Assembly (NCBI RefSeq): GCF_003938655.1
Contig: NZ_RJJT01000001.1
Location: 248,001 to 312,000, forward strand
Reading direction: 5' to 3'
Source of the DNA: Rhizobium pisi
GTDB lineage: Bacteria; Pseudomonadota; Alphaproteobacteria; Rhizobiales; Rhizobiaceae
DNA length: 64,000 nucleotides
Part shown: positions 24,062-33,100 of the stretch, piece by piece
Layout: each line of letters begins with the position of its first letter
Numbering within the stretch: the first letter of the stretch is position 1
Position numbers and translations under genes: made by a program
The notes under the pieces: model-generated
Database searches by the model: none
What the model was told of the DNA's origin: nothing
What the model saw: only the letters and a program-made list of their open reading frames with translations

Positions 24062-26572
24062 GTGGACCAGATCGATTCCGAAGCCCGCGCCTCACTTCCT
24101 GCCGCCTTTACCCGCTGGTTTGCGGAAAAGGGCTGGCGTCCGCGCACCCATCAGCTGGAACTGCTTGCCCGCGCCGAGGCCGGCGAAAGCACCTTGCTGA
24201 TTGCCCCGACCGGTGCCGGCAAGACGCTCGCCGGTTTTCTGCCCTCGCTCACCGATCTCACCCGCCGCGGCAGGATCCCGCCCGGCTCCGCCTTTACCGG
24301 CATCCATACGCTTTATGTCTCGCCGCTGAAGGCGCTTGCCATCGATATCGAGCGCAACCTGATGAAGCCGGTCGAGGAGATGGGTCTGCCCGTCACCGTC
24401 GAAAACCGCACCGGCGACACACCGAATGCCAAGCGCCAGCGCCAGAAGCTCAACCCTCCTGATATTCTGCTGACGACGCCGGAACAGGTCGCCCTGCTTC
24501 TGGCGAACAGGGAGGCCGAACGCTTCTTCAAGGACCTGAAATATGTCGTCCTCGACGAGCTGCATTCGCTAGTCACCTCCAAGCGCGGCCACATGCTTTC
24601 GCTCGGCCTCGCCCGCCTGCGCCGCCTTGCTCCCGGCCTGAAGACCATCGGCCTGTCAGCAACCGTCGCCGAACCGATGGACCTGCAGAAATGGCTGGTC
24701 GGACAGGAGGAGGGGAGCGAGCATCACGCTGGCCTCGTCGTCGTCGAAGGGGGCGCCAAGCCCGATATCTCGATCCTTTCGACCGAGGAGCATATCCCCT
24801 GGTCCGGCCATTCCGCCCGATACGCCATTCCCGATGTCTACAAGCAGCTTGTCGAACACCAAACGACGCTGCTCTTCGTCAATACCCGCAGCCAGGCTGA
24901 AATGCTCTTCCAGGCGCTCTGGACGATCAATGACGACAACCTGCCGATCGCGCTTCACCACGGCTCGCTCGATGTCGCTCAGCGCCGCAAGGTCGAGGCG
25001 GCCATGGCGGAAAACCGACTGCGCGCCGTTGTCGCCACCTCCACCCTCGATCTCGGCATCGACTGGGGCGATGTCGATCTCGTCATTCATGTCGGCGCCC
25101 CGAAAGGCGCCTCGCGTCTCGCCCAGCGCATCGGCCGCGCCAATCACCGCATGGACGAGCCCTCGAAGGCGATCCTCGTGCCTGCCAACCGTTTCGAGGT
25201 CATGGAGTGTCAGGCCGCACTCGACGCCAATTATATCGGCGCACAGGATACCCCGCCCGTCGGCCGCGGCGCGCTCGACGTGCTCGCCCAGCACGTGCTC
25301 GGTATGGCCTGCGCCGAGCCCTTCGACATGCTGGAACTCTATGATGAGGTCACCAGTGCCTCGCCCTATGCCCATCTGACGTGGGAAACCTTCGAGCGCA
25401 TCGTCGATTTCGTCGCGACCGGCGGCTACGCGCTCAGAACCTACGAGCGATACGCCCGCATCCGCAAGACCAAGGAGGGGCGCTGGCGCGTCTCCAATCC
25501 TGCCGTCGCCCAGCAATATCGCCTCAACCTCGGCACCATCGTCGAAAGCCCGATGCTGAACATCCGCATGGTCAAGCGCGGGGAGGGCGGCAGGATCGGC
25601 CGCGGCGGAGCTACCCTCGGCAAGGTCGAGGAATATTTCCTCGAGCAGATGTCGCAGGGCGATACCTTCATCTTCTCAGGCAAGGTGCTGCGCTTCGAGG
25701 GGATTCGCGAAAACGAATGCCTGGCGTCGCAGGCCTTCTCGCTCGATCCGAAGATCCCGTCCTACAATGGCGGCAAGTTTCCGCTGTCGACCTATCTCGC
25801 CGAGCAGGTCCGGGCGATGATCGCCGATCCCGACCGCTGGAGGCGCCTGCCGGATCAGGTGCGCGACTGGCTGTCGCTGCAAAAGGACAAGTCGATGCTG
25901 CCGAAGCGCGACGAGTTCCTGATCGAGACGTTCCCGCGCGGCAGCCGCGGCTATATGGTCGCCTATCCCTTCGAAGGCCGTCTCGCCCACCAGACGCTCG
26001 GCATGCTGCTGACCCGCCGGCTGGAGCGGGCCGGCGCCAAGCCGCTCGGCTTCGTCGCCACCGATTATTCCCTTGCGATCTGGGGTCTCGAGGATATGGG
26101 GCTGATGATCCGCAATGGCCGGCTCAGCCTCTCCGACCTCTTCGACGAGGATATGCTCGGCGATGATCTGGAGGCCTGGCTCGACGAATCCTTCCTACTG
26201 AAGCGCACCTTCCGCAATTGCGCCGTGATTGCAGGCTTGATCGAGCGCCGTCATCCGGGCAAGGAAAAGAGCGGCCGCCAGATCACCGTCTCCGCCGATC
26301 TGATCTACGATGTGCTGCGCAGCCACGAGCCGGATCATATCCTGCTGCAGGCAACGCGCCAGGATGCGGCGACGGGACTTTTGGATATTGGCCGTCTTGG
26401 CGATATGCTGAGACGAATCAGGGGCCACATCACCCACCGCGCCCTCGACCATATTTCCCCGCTCGCCGTGCCGGTGATGCTGGAGATCGGACGAGAAGCG
26501 GTGCCGGGCGAGGCCCACGACGCGCTGCTGGCCGAAGCGGCGGACGATCTGATCGCCGAAGCTCTGGCCTGA
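24062..26572 (+). CDS. Ligase-associated DNA damage response DEXH-box helicase (Lhr family)
   Basis: This 836-residue superfamily 2 helicase has a Walker A APTGAGKTLAGF (about 49-60), DELH motif II (near 166 in VVLDELHSL), SAT motif III (GLSATVAEP), a second RecA domain with STLDLGIDWGDVDLV and QRIGRANHRMD, and a long C-terminal Lhr-type region. It fits the TIGR04121-type helicase found with an ATP-dependent ligase, an exonuclease and PdeM. The start appears to be GTG at 24062 with a poorly spaced AGGG. PdeM follows 25 bp downstream. The ligase and exonuclease partners are not in this window. Confidence 0.92.
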   Translation: MDQIDSEARASLPAAFTRWFAEKGWRPRTHQLELLARAEAGESTLLIAPTGAGKTLAGFLPSLTDLTRRGRIPPGSAFTGIHTLYVSPLKALAIDIERNLMKPVEEMGLPVTVENRTGDTPNAKRQRQKLNPPDILLTTPEQVALLLANREAERFFKDLKYVVLDELHSLVTSKRGHMLSLGLARLRRLAPGLKTIGLSATVAEPMDLQKWLVGQEEGSEHHAGLVVVEGGAKPDISILSTEEHIPWSGHSARYAIPDVYKQLVEHQTTLLFVNTRSQAEMLFQALWTINDDNLPIALHHGSLDVAQRRKVEAAMAENRLRAVVATSTLDLGIDWGDVDLVIHVGAPKGASRLAQRIGRANHRMDEPSKAILVPANRFEVMECQAALDANYIGAQDTPPVGRGALDVLAQHVLGMACAEPFDMLELYDEVTSASPYAHLTWETFERIVDFVATGGYALRTYERYARIRKTKEGRWRVSNPAVAQQYRLNLGTIVESPMLNIRMVKRGEGGRIGRGGATLGKVEEYFLEQMSQGDTFIFSGKVLRFEGIRENECLASQAFSLDPKIPSYNGGKFPLSTYLAEQVRAMIADPDRWRRLPDQVRDWLSLQKDKSMLPKRDEFLIETFPRGSRGYMVAYPFEGRLAHQTLGMLLTRRLERAGAKPLGFVATDYSLAIWGLEDMGLMIRNGRLSLSDLFDEDMLGDDLEAWLDESFLLKRTFRNCAVIAGLIERRHPGKEKSGRQITVSADLIYDVLRSHEPDHILLQATRQDAATGLLDIGRLGDMLRRIRGHITHRALDHISPLAVPVMLEIGREAVPGEAHDALLAEAADDLIAEALA

Positions 26573-26597
26573 CGATGATTTGGAAACGACGAGAGTG

Positions 26598-27323
26598 ATG
26601 AACCGCCTGGCGCTGGCGCGCGATATATCGGGACTGGCCGCGATACCGGGCGTCGAGACATCGGTGAACGGCACCGCCGCGGTCTGCGATCCACTCGGCG
26701 CCCTCTATCTGCCGGATGCCGGCCTGCTCGTCGTCTCCGACCTGCATCTCGAAAAAGGGGCGGCCTTCGCGCGCCGCGGCATGATGCTGCCGCCTTACGA
26801 TACGCTGGCGACGCTGACCGTGCTTGCCGCCGTTATCTCGCGTTATGATCCGAAGCTCGTGGTCTCGCTCGGCGACAATTTCCACGACCGCATCGGCTCA
26901 AGGCATCTGCCCGAAAATTTCCGCGCGTTGATCGTCGAGATGGCGCGCGGTCGTGAATGGATCTGGATCAATGGCAATCATGATCCTGACGGCATCGTCG
27001 ATCTGCCGGGCGTTTCCTCCGACGAGATCCATTATGCCGGCCTGACTTTCCGGCATGAGCCGAAGAACGGCCTGCAAAAGGGCGAAATATCAGGACACCT
27101 GCACCCGTCGGCGACCGTGCGCCGGCGCGAAAGATCCATCCGTCGCCCCTGCTTTGCCACCGACGGCGCCCGCCTCCTCATGCCGGCCTTCGGTGTCATG
27201 AGCGGCGGTCTCGACCTTCGCCACAAGGCGATGCACGGCCTGTTCGACAAAGGCGCGCTGATAGCCCATCTGCTCGGCAGGGACCGGATCTACTCGGTGA
27301 GATTCTCAAGCCTGCTCGGCTGA
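26598..27323 (+). CDS. pdeM: Ligase-associated DNA damage response endonuclease PdeM
   Basis: This 241-residue metallophosphoesterase has the canonical metal motifs: SDLHLEKG (D and H, about 50-57), LGDNFHD (about 96-102), NGNHD (about 125-129) and GHLHP (about 160-164). PdeM family enzymes are phosphoesterases paired with the upstream helicase. I chose ATG 26598; a TTG six codons earlier is not supported. It is co-transcribed with the helicase. It converges with the lytic transglycosylase-like gene. Confidence 0.92.
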   Translation: MNRLALARDISGLAAIPGVETSVNGTAAVCDPLGALYLPDAGLLVVSDLHLEKGAAFARRGMMLPPYDTLATLTVLAAVISRYDPKLVVSLGDNFHDRIGSRHLPENFRALIVEMARGREWIWINGNHDPDGIVDLPGVSSDEIHYAGLTFRHEPKNGLQKGEISGHLHPSATVRRRERSIRRPCFATDGARLLMPAFGVMSGGLDLRHKAMHGLFDKGALIAHLLGRDRIYSVRFSSLLG

Positions 27324-27369
27324 TCGCACCGCCTTGCCCTTCAAGGCCTTTCGGGCACGTTAGGAAGCG

Positions 27370-27951
27370 TCAATTGCACCCTTGCAACTGCTGCTGATAG
27401 GTCCCGGCCATCCGCGCGAACCGTTGCGCCGTCTGCTGCAATTGCCCGTTCGAGCGCCAGTCGCCGCGCTTGTAGCCTGTCGGTCCGGAATAATAGGCGA
27501 GATAGAGATTATAGGCATCGTTCAGCGGAATGCCGGTATCGACGCTGTTCTGGTAGTGATACCAGCCGATGAAATCGATCGCGTCGGAAAAGTTCGTTCG
27601 CCGCGCCGCCCAGTTCCCCGTTTGTGACTGATAATGATCCCATGTCCCGTCAAGCGCTTGTGAATAGCCGTAGGCGGTCGATGGCCGGGTCCAGGGAATG
27701 AAGCCGAACAGTCTGGTGCGCGGCGGCCGCGCATAGGGCTGGAAGCCGGATTCGGTGTACATCGTCGCCATCAGGATCGGCACGGGTACGCCATATTTCT
27801 TCTCCGTCCGCTCGGCCGCACTCTGCCAGCTGGAAAAGAGCCCCTCACGCTGGTCGAAGACCGCACAGATGTTTCTCGTCTGCTTCGGCGCCGTCGCGCA
27901 GCCGGCAAGGAGCGCAAGGCACACGGCCGTCAGAACGATACGAGTACGCAT
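27370..27951 (-). CDS. Lytic transglycosylase-like lipoprotein
   Basis: This 193-residue lipoprotein has lipobox LLAGC with C18. The catalytic-domain signature is MATMYTESGFQPYAR, with candidate catalytic E67, and AYGYSQALDGTWDHYQ and YNLYLAYYSGPTGYKRG follow as in SLT-type goose-lysozyme folds. It should cleave peptidoglycan from the outer-membrane side of the periplasm. GAGAGG lies 7 bp before the ATG. It stands alone between convergent pdeM and the TIGR02186 gene. Confidence 0.88.
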   Translation of the reverse strand: MRTRIVLTAVCLALLAGCATAPKQTRNICAVFDQREGLFSSWQSAAERTEKKYGVPVPILMATMYTESGFQPYARPPRTRLFGFIPWTRPSTAYGYSQALDGTWDHYQSQTGNWAARRTNFSDAIDFIGWYHYQNSVDTGIPLNDAYNLYLAYYSGPTGYKRGDWRSNGQLQQTAQRFARMAGTYQQQLQGCN

Positions 27952-28141
27952 GACAAAACCTCTCGTTTCCGAGAGATTACTAACTCGTAAATGTTAAAAA
28001 CCGGTTTTTAGTCGAATTCGAACTTCTCAGGATGTTTCTTGGCCGGATCCGAGGCGAAGATGCGGGGGCGGCCGTGGACGCGACCGCCGATCATCCCATG
28101 ATCTCAGACGTTATGTCCCGCTCGGGACTGTTGTCGGAAAG

Positions 28142-28173
28142 AAAATCCGCCCAGGCCGCCCTTGCGGGCGGAT
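28142..28173 (-). terminator. Terminator of the TauE-TIGR02186 operon
   Basis: On the minus strand ATCCGCCC (28166-28173) pairs with GGGCGGAT (28145-28152), followed by TTTTC. The hairpin overlaps the stop codon of the TIGR02186 gene by one base. Confidence 0.8.
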
Positions 28174-28973
28174 CAGTCCTTGCGGAAAATCAGGCTGGCG
28201 CCCCAGCCGGTGATGACGGCGAGAGCCACGGCGGCGCAGCCGTAAAGGATCGGCTGCCCGTGAGCCGCATCGGTGATCGTCTGTTCGATGCCGGTTTTGA
28301 TAACGCGTAGCGGCAGCGATTTTTCGGTGACGAAATTGCCGCTTTTGAAGAGATAGGCGCGCACCGTGTGTACGCCGTTCGGAATGTTCGCCGGCAGGCG
28401 CAGGCTCGCCTTGAAGAGGTTGGAGGAAACGAACCGCACTCCGCTCGTGTTGCGGTCGTAAAGCGCGCCTGCCTGCTGCAGCCGCAGGAAAGCCTGGCGG
28501 AATTCGCTGAGATTGCTGCCGTCGCCGACGAAGCCGACAGGCGTCAGCGGAATGTGATCAATGCCGATCCCCCGATCGGTCAGGTCAAGCGGGGTCGTCA
28601 GGTCTTCGATCCCGCGCGAACTCGACATCGAATAGGAATGCGGCACCGCTTCGAAGGTCATCGAGCGCCTGTTCACCCAGATGCCGAAGACGCGTTCCTT
28701 CTTGCGCACCGTCGCATCCTCGCGCGGCCCTTCCAGCACCACGACTACATCATATTGGCCGATGGCGAGCAGCAGCTGGTCGGTATTCGACAAGGCCCCG
28801 AAGATCGTCAGGTCCGCGCCGCGGAAATCGGATGTAATGGCGATTTCGCTGGTCGACGTGCCGATCTCCAATCCTTCGCGCACCGTTTCCGTCGCCTGTC
28901 CGGGCAGCCACTGCGCTCCGGCAGCGACCGGCAGCAGGCAAAGGAATGCAATGACGGCGGCGAGCAGGCGCAT
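28173..28973 (-). CDS. TIGR02186 family membrane-anchored protein
   Basis: This 266-residue protein has a signal peptide (MRLLAAVIAFLCLLPVAAGA), an extracytoplasmic domain of about 215 residues and a C-terminal membrane anchor (about 240-260, ILYGCAAVALAVITGWGASL) with a short KD tail. Conserved stretches include TIFGALSNTD and GVHTVRAYLFK. The family is unnamed and is found next to TauE/SafE permeases in Alphaproteobacteria, as here: its ATG overlaps the permease stop (TGATG). It is likely an accessory subunit, perhaps for substrate capture (inference). Confidence 0.88.
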   Translation of the reverse strand: MRLLAAVIAFLCLLPVAAGAQWLPGQATETVREGLEIGTSTSEIAITSDFRGADLTIFGALSNTDQLLLAIGQYDVVVVLEGPREDATVRKKERVFGIWVNRRSMTFEAVPHSYSMSSSRGIEDLTTPLDLTDRGIGIDHIPLTPVGFVGDGSNLSEFRQAFLRLQQAGALYDRNTSGVRFVSSNLFKASLRLPANIPNGVHTVRAYLFKSGNFVTEKSLPLRVIKTGIEQTITDAAHGQPILYGCAAVALAVITGWGASLIFRKD

Positions 28974-29896
28974 CAGTTGCCCGCTCCCATCACCACCGAA
29001 TAGACGTCGGCCGGCGTCACCACCAGCGCGATGGCAAGGCGCAGGCCGACGGCAAGCACCAGCAGCCCGAGCAGCGCGCGCAGCTGTTCGCCGCGCAGCT
29101 TCTGCCCGACGCGCACGCCGTATTGTGCCCCGATCACGCCCGCCACCATCAGGATGAAGGCGAGCACGATATCGACGGAAAAATTCGTCGCCGCCTGCAC
29201 GATCGTCGTATAGGCGGTCACGAAGATGATCTGGAACAGCGAGGTGCCGACGACGACATTGGTCGGTATGCGCAGGAGGTAGATCATCGCCGGCACCATG
29301 ATGAAGCCGCCGCCCACGCCCATGATCGAGGTGAGGATGCCGATTGCAAAGCCCAGCGCGACGATCGGGATGACGCTGAGATAGATCTTCGATTTCTTGA
29401 AGCGCACCTTGAGCGGCAGCTTGTGCACCCAGTGCTGGTGGCCCGGCTTGCGCGGCGCCGGCGGTTCGTTGCGCGCCGCCCGCCGCATGGCGTTGATGCT
29501 TTCGAGCAGCATCAGCCCGCCGACGGTGCCGAGGAAAATGACATACATCAGCGAGATGATGAGATCGAGCTGACCGACCCGGCGCAAAAGCGAGAAGATC
29601 CAGATACCGACCGTGGCGCCGGAGAGACCGCCGACGAGCAGCACGGTCCCGAGCTTGACGTCGAGCGTGCCGCGCCGGAAATGGGTGATCGCGCCCGATA
29701 TCGACGACGCCACAACCTGGTTGGCGCCGGTCGCGACCGCGACGACGGGCGGGATGTTGTAGAAGATCAGCAGGGGGGTGATGAGAAAGCCGCCGCCAAC
29801 GCCGAACATTCCAGACAGGAATCCGACGGCCGCTCCCATGCCGAGAATGATGAAGATGTTCACCGACAATTCTGCGATGGGCAGATAGATTGTCAC
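28973..29896 (-). CDS. TauE/SafE family sulfite/organosulfonate exporter
   Basis: This 307-residue permease has about eight membrane segments in two repeats, each with the family's glycine signature: SGMFGVGGGFLITPLLI (about 29-45) and TSIMGVGGGFIMVPAMIYL (about 189-207). Members move sulfite or organosulfonate-related anions. The start is a GTG at 29896 preceded by a GGGGTCGG stretch. The coupled downstream gene of family TIGR02186 probably works with it. The actual substrate is not shown. Confidence 0.9.
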   Translation of the reverse strand: MTIYLPIAELSVNIFIILGMGAAVGFLSGMFGVGGGFLITPLLIFYNIPPVVAVATGANQVVASSISGAITHFRRGTLDVKLGTVLLVGGLSGATVGIWIFSLLRRVGQLDLIISLMYVIFLGTVGGLMLLESINAMRRAARNEPPAPRKPGHQHWVHKLPLKVRFKKSKIYLSVIPIVALGFAIGILTSIMGVGGGFIMVPAMIYLLRIPTNVVVGTSLFQIIFVTAYTTIVQAATNFSVDIVLAFILMVAGVIGAQYGVRVGQKLRGEQLRALLGLLVLAVGLRLAIALVVTPADVYSVVMGAGN

Positions 29897-30108
29897 AACC
29901 GACCCCGAATGATGACCGCGCCTGTCGGCCGGTTTCCGTCACGTCCCCGTTCGAATGCGCACCATACCGTGAAATCGTTGCCAGAGGCTTTCGATCGGCC
30001 CCTGATGAGCGATGGAGATTCCGGCAGAGGATTCGCCGGATGCGCGGATCGATATGTCCCGCATAATCCGGCTTTTTTCAGGTATTGTGACAGGCGGCGG
30101 CAAAATTG

Positions 30109-30136
30109 AAAAAAGGCCGCAGCATAGCCGCTGCGG
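30109..30136 (-). terminator. Terminator of the PodJ-like gene
   Basis: On the minus strand CCGCAGC (30130-30136) pairs with GCTGCGG (30117-30123) around a 6-nt loop. Two Cs and six Ts follow. It lies 7 bp after the stop codon. Confidence 0.85.
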
Positions 30137-30142
30137 TGCTTC

Positions 30143-33100
30143 CTAGATTGCCTTGGTGCCCTGTTTATTGCGTTCGAGCAATGCCTTCACGGTCGCGTCG
30201 GTCACCTTGCCGTCCGGATCCTGGCCGACCGATTTCTGGAAGCTCTTGATCGCGGCAACGGTCTTCGCGCCCATCTCGCCGTCCGGCACTCCGGCGTCGA
30301 AGCCGTTGTTGTTGAGGATCGCCTGGATGTTGCGGATCGCCTTCTTCATGTCGACGGTCGCCGTCTTTGCGCCCGTGCCCGCCCATTCGTCGGGAATGTC
30401 GATACCGTTCGTGCGGTTGTCGAGCGGTTCCGGCTTCCAGAGATCGGCCTTGGCGCGCGCCCGTTCGAGCTGGTCGGGTTTCATGGCGTTGGCCACTTCG
30501 TCGCGCTTCTGCGCTGCGTCCTTGTCGCCGGCCTTGGCGGCGATCGCGAACCACTTGTAGGATTCTTCGAGATCTGCCGGAACCCCGTTGCCGCGCGCGC
30601 AGAGGATCGCCAGGTTGAACTGGCTGTCGGTGATGCCGAGGTTCGCGGCTTTTGTGAACCACGAGGCAGCGGTTGCATAATCCTGCTGACCGAGGGCACC
30701 GGAGGCGTAGAGAACGGCGAGATTGTGCATCGCGCTGGCATTGCCCTGGTTCGCCGCCTGTTCGTAGAAGCCCTTCGCCTTGTTGATGTCGCGTTCGACG
30801 CCGTTGCCCTTCTCGTACATGCTGCCGAGCCGGTATTGGGCCGGTGCAAAGCCCTTGTCAGCCGAAAGCTGATACCAGCTTGCCGCCTGCTTCTGGTCGA
30901 CCGCCACGCCGTTTCGGCCGTCCGAATAGCGCGCACCGATCTCGAACAGCGCCAGCGCATCGCCGCTGCGCGCAGCATCGGCGAGCGATTTCGGCTGCAC
31001 AGCATCGGGAATGGTGATTGCGGCCTGGGGCTGAGGTGCGTCCGTGGCCGGGGCGTTCGGAACGAAGCCCGATGTCTCCTGCGTTGCGCCAGCCGAACCG
31101 GACGGGGCAAATGTCGCGGCACCCTCACCGTCGAGCGGCATCGCATCGGTCAGGTGATCGCCGGCGACCGGCGAGGCTGCGCCCGGCTGCCCCTGCTCGG
31201 CGGCGGGAGGTGTTGCCTCTGCTGCGGGCGCAGTCGTCTTCGCAGCGCCAGCGTCCGGCTGCGCGGGCGCTGCTTCAGGCCCGGCCGGTGCAGGGTTTTC
31301 CGTCGCTCCCGTCAGCGCCGAGATTTCCGCCGGCGGTTGCGGCGCGCGCTCGCCCCTCGTCAGCGTGCGGGCGAGCGGAAAGGCCATGATGGCGAGCAGC
31401 ACGGCGCCGACCGCCAGAAGGATGGGCCGGCGGTAGCGCGAAAAGGCGCTGGTCTTGCCCGTCTTGTCAGAAGCCCTGCCAGCCTTGTCGATGTTGACGT
31501 TCTTCTTCTCAGGCTTGACAGTCGCCTGCTTCGGATTGGCGTCCACCTCCATGGCGGCCGCCTGTGCCGCGCGGCGGGCGGCGGCGATGTAGTCGGCGCG
31601 ATCGGTTTCACCGGCAGGTTTGCCCCGCGCCGCGCTCTGACTTGCGCGTACCCGCTCGAGGATCTTCTTCACGTCAGGCGTGCCGGAACCCGGCTCGAGC
31701 AGTTCGTTTGCTGCATCCGTCGGCACCACGTCTGTGGGATCGATCGACGGCGCCGGGTCGATGACCGCGCGTTCGGTCGCCTTGGCTTCTGCTTTCTTGC
31801 CGGGCAGCAGCCGTTTGCCGAGGCTGACGAGCAGACCGGCCTTTGCCGGCGCCTGCACTGCGGCCTCCGGTGACCGGGTTGCGGCTTCGATGGCGATCGC
31901 GCTCGCTCCGCTCATGGCCGTGGCCTGCGTCGGGACGGCGGGGTCCGCAGCGACCTCAGCCGTGCGAATGACGGGAGAGGCCTTTGCGGCTGGGGCAGCG
32001 GCGGGTGCCCGGCCCGCTTCGGCTTCGGTCACCATCAGCGCGTAGGGATCGACATCGAAATCGACGTCGGCCACCGGCATCTGGGTGATCGGCCGCCCGC
32101 GCTCTTCCATGCCGTCGAGGCGGTCGGCAATATGCACCAGCGTCTCGTGCAGCGCCTTGAAGGTCTTGTGCGTGCGCTCCTCGCTGTCGCGGCTGATATC
32201 CTCGAGATGGCGCAGATCTTCGGCCAGTGCCGTCAGCGCCGACATGTCGGCGGCGGGCACGGCGCCCTGCAGGCTGCCATGGCGCGAATAGGCTTCGACG
32301 ACGGCTTCCGCCGCCTGGCGAGCCGCCTCGATGATATATTCGTCGCTCGTCGCCATGTAATCTTCGATCGCGCCCATGCGACGGTCGAATTCGGAGGGTA
32401 TCGCGGCGCTTTCGCGCGGCTCGTTCATCAGCGCCGAAAGATTGGCGATCTGGTCTTCGAGGTTCTTCAGGGCGCGGGGATCGGTCGGCGGCGCCGATGT
32501 GCTCTCTTCCAGCCGGGCGGCGATGTCGCTCAGCCGTCCTTCGAGACGCCGGAAGGCGCCGTCGTCGACCACGGCGGCGGGCGCCGGCACTTGCTGCTGA
32601 TGCGCCATCTCATCGATGCGCCGGGCGAGATAGTCGAGCCGCTGTGCCAGCACGTCGTTGACGGCGCCATTCTCAAGCGCGTCGATCTTGCGGGAAATGT
32701 CGGAAAGCGCGCCGGTGAGGTCGGGCTGGGGTGCTGCCTTCTGCGTGCGCTCCAACAGGAAGGAAAGATGCTCCAGCCGTTCGTCGAGCCGCGACGTCGC
32801 TTCCGCCTTGGTCAGTTCCTCGACGCGTCCCGTCAGCGCCTCCAGGCGTATCGCCAGCTCGTCGGCTGGGTTCACGCGGTTCGCCGCGTCATGGCTCATC
32901 AGGTCGATCTGGTCGGCAAGCGCCGAAAGCCGGTTTTCCAGCCGCTGCATCAGCGCCGGATCACTGGTGGCAGCGGCGCGTCCACTGGCCGCGATCGCCC
33001 GGCTGATCTCGTCGAGCCGCATGTCCATGGCGGCGAACTGTTCGGACATGACGCGGTCGTGCGGCTGGATCATGTTGCCGAAATGCTCCATCGCCGTGGC

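Noticed and set aside
28973..29942. N-terminal extension of the TIGR02186 frame through the TauE gene
   Set aside because: The extension is an out-of-frame reading of TauE; the real start is the ATG at 28973 followed by a signal peptide.
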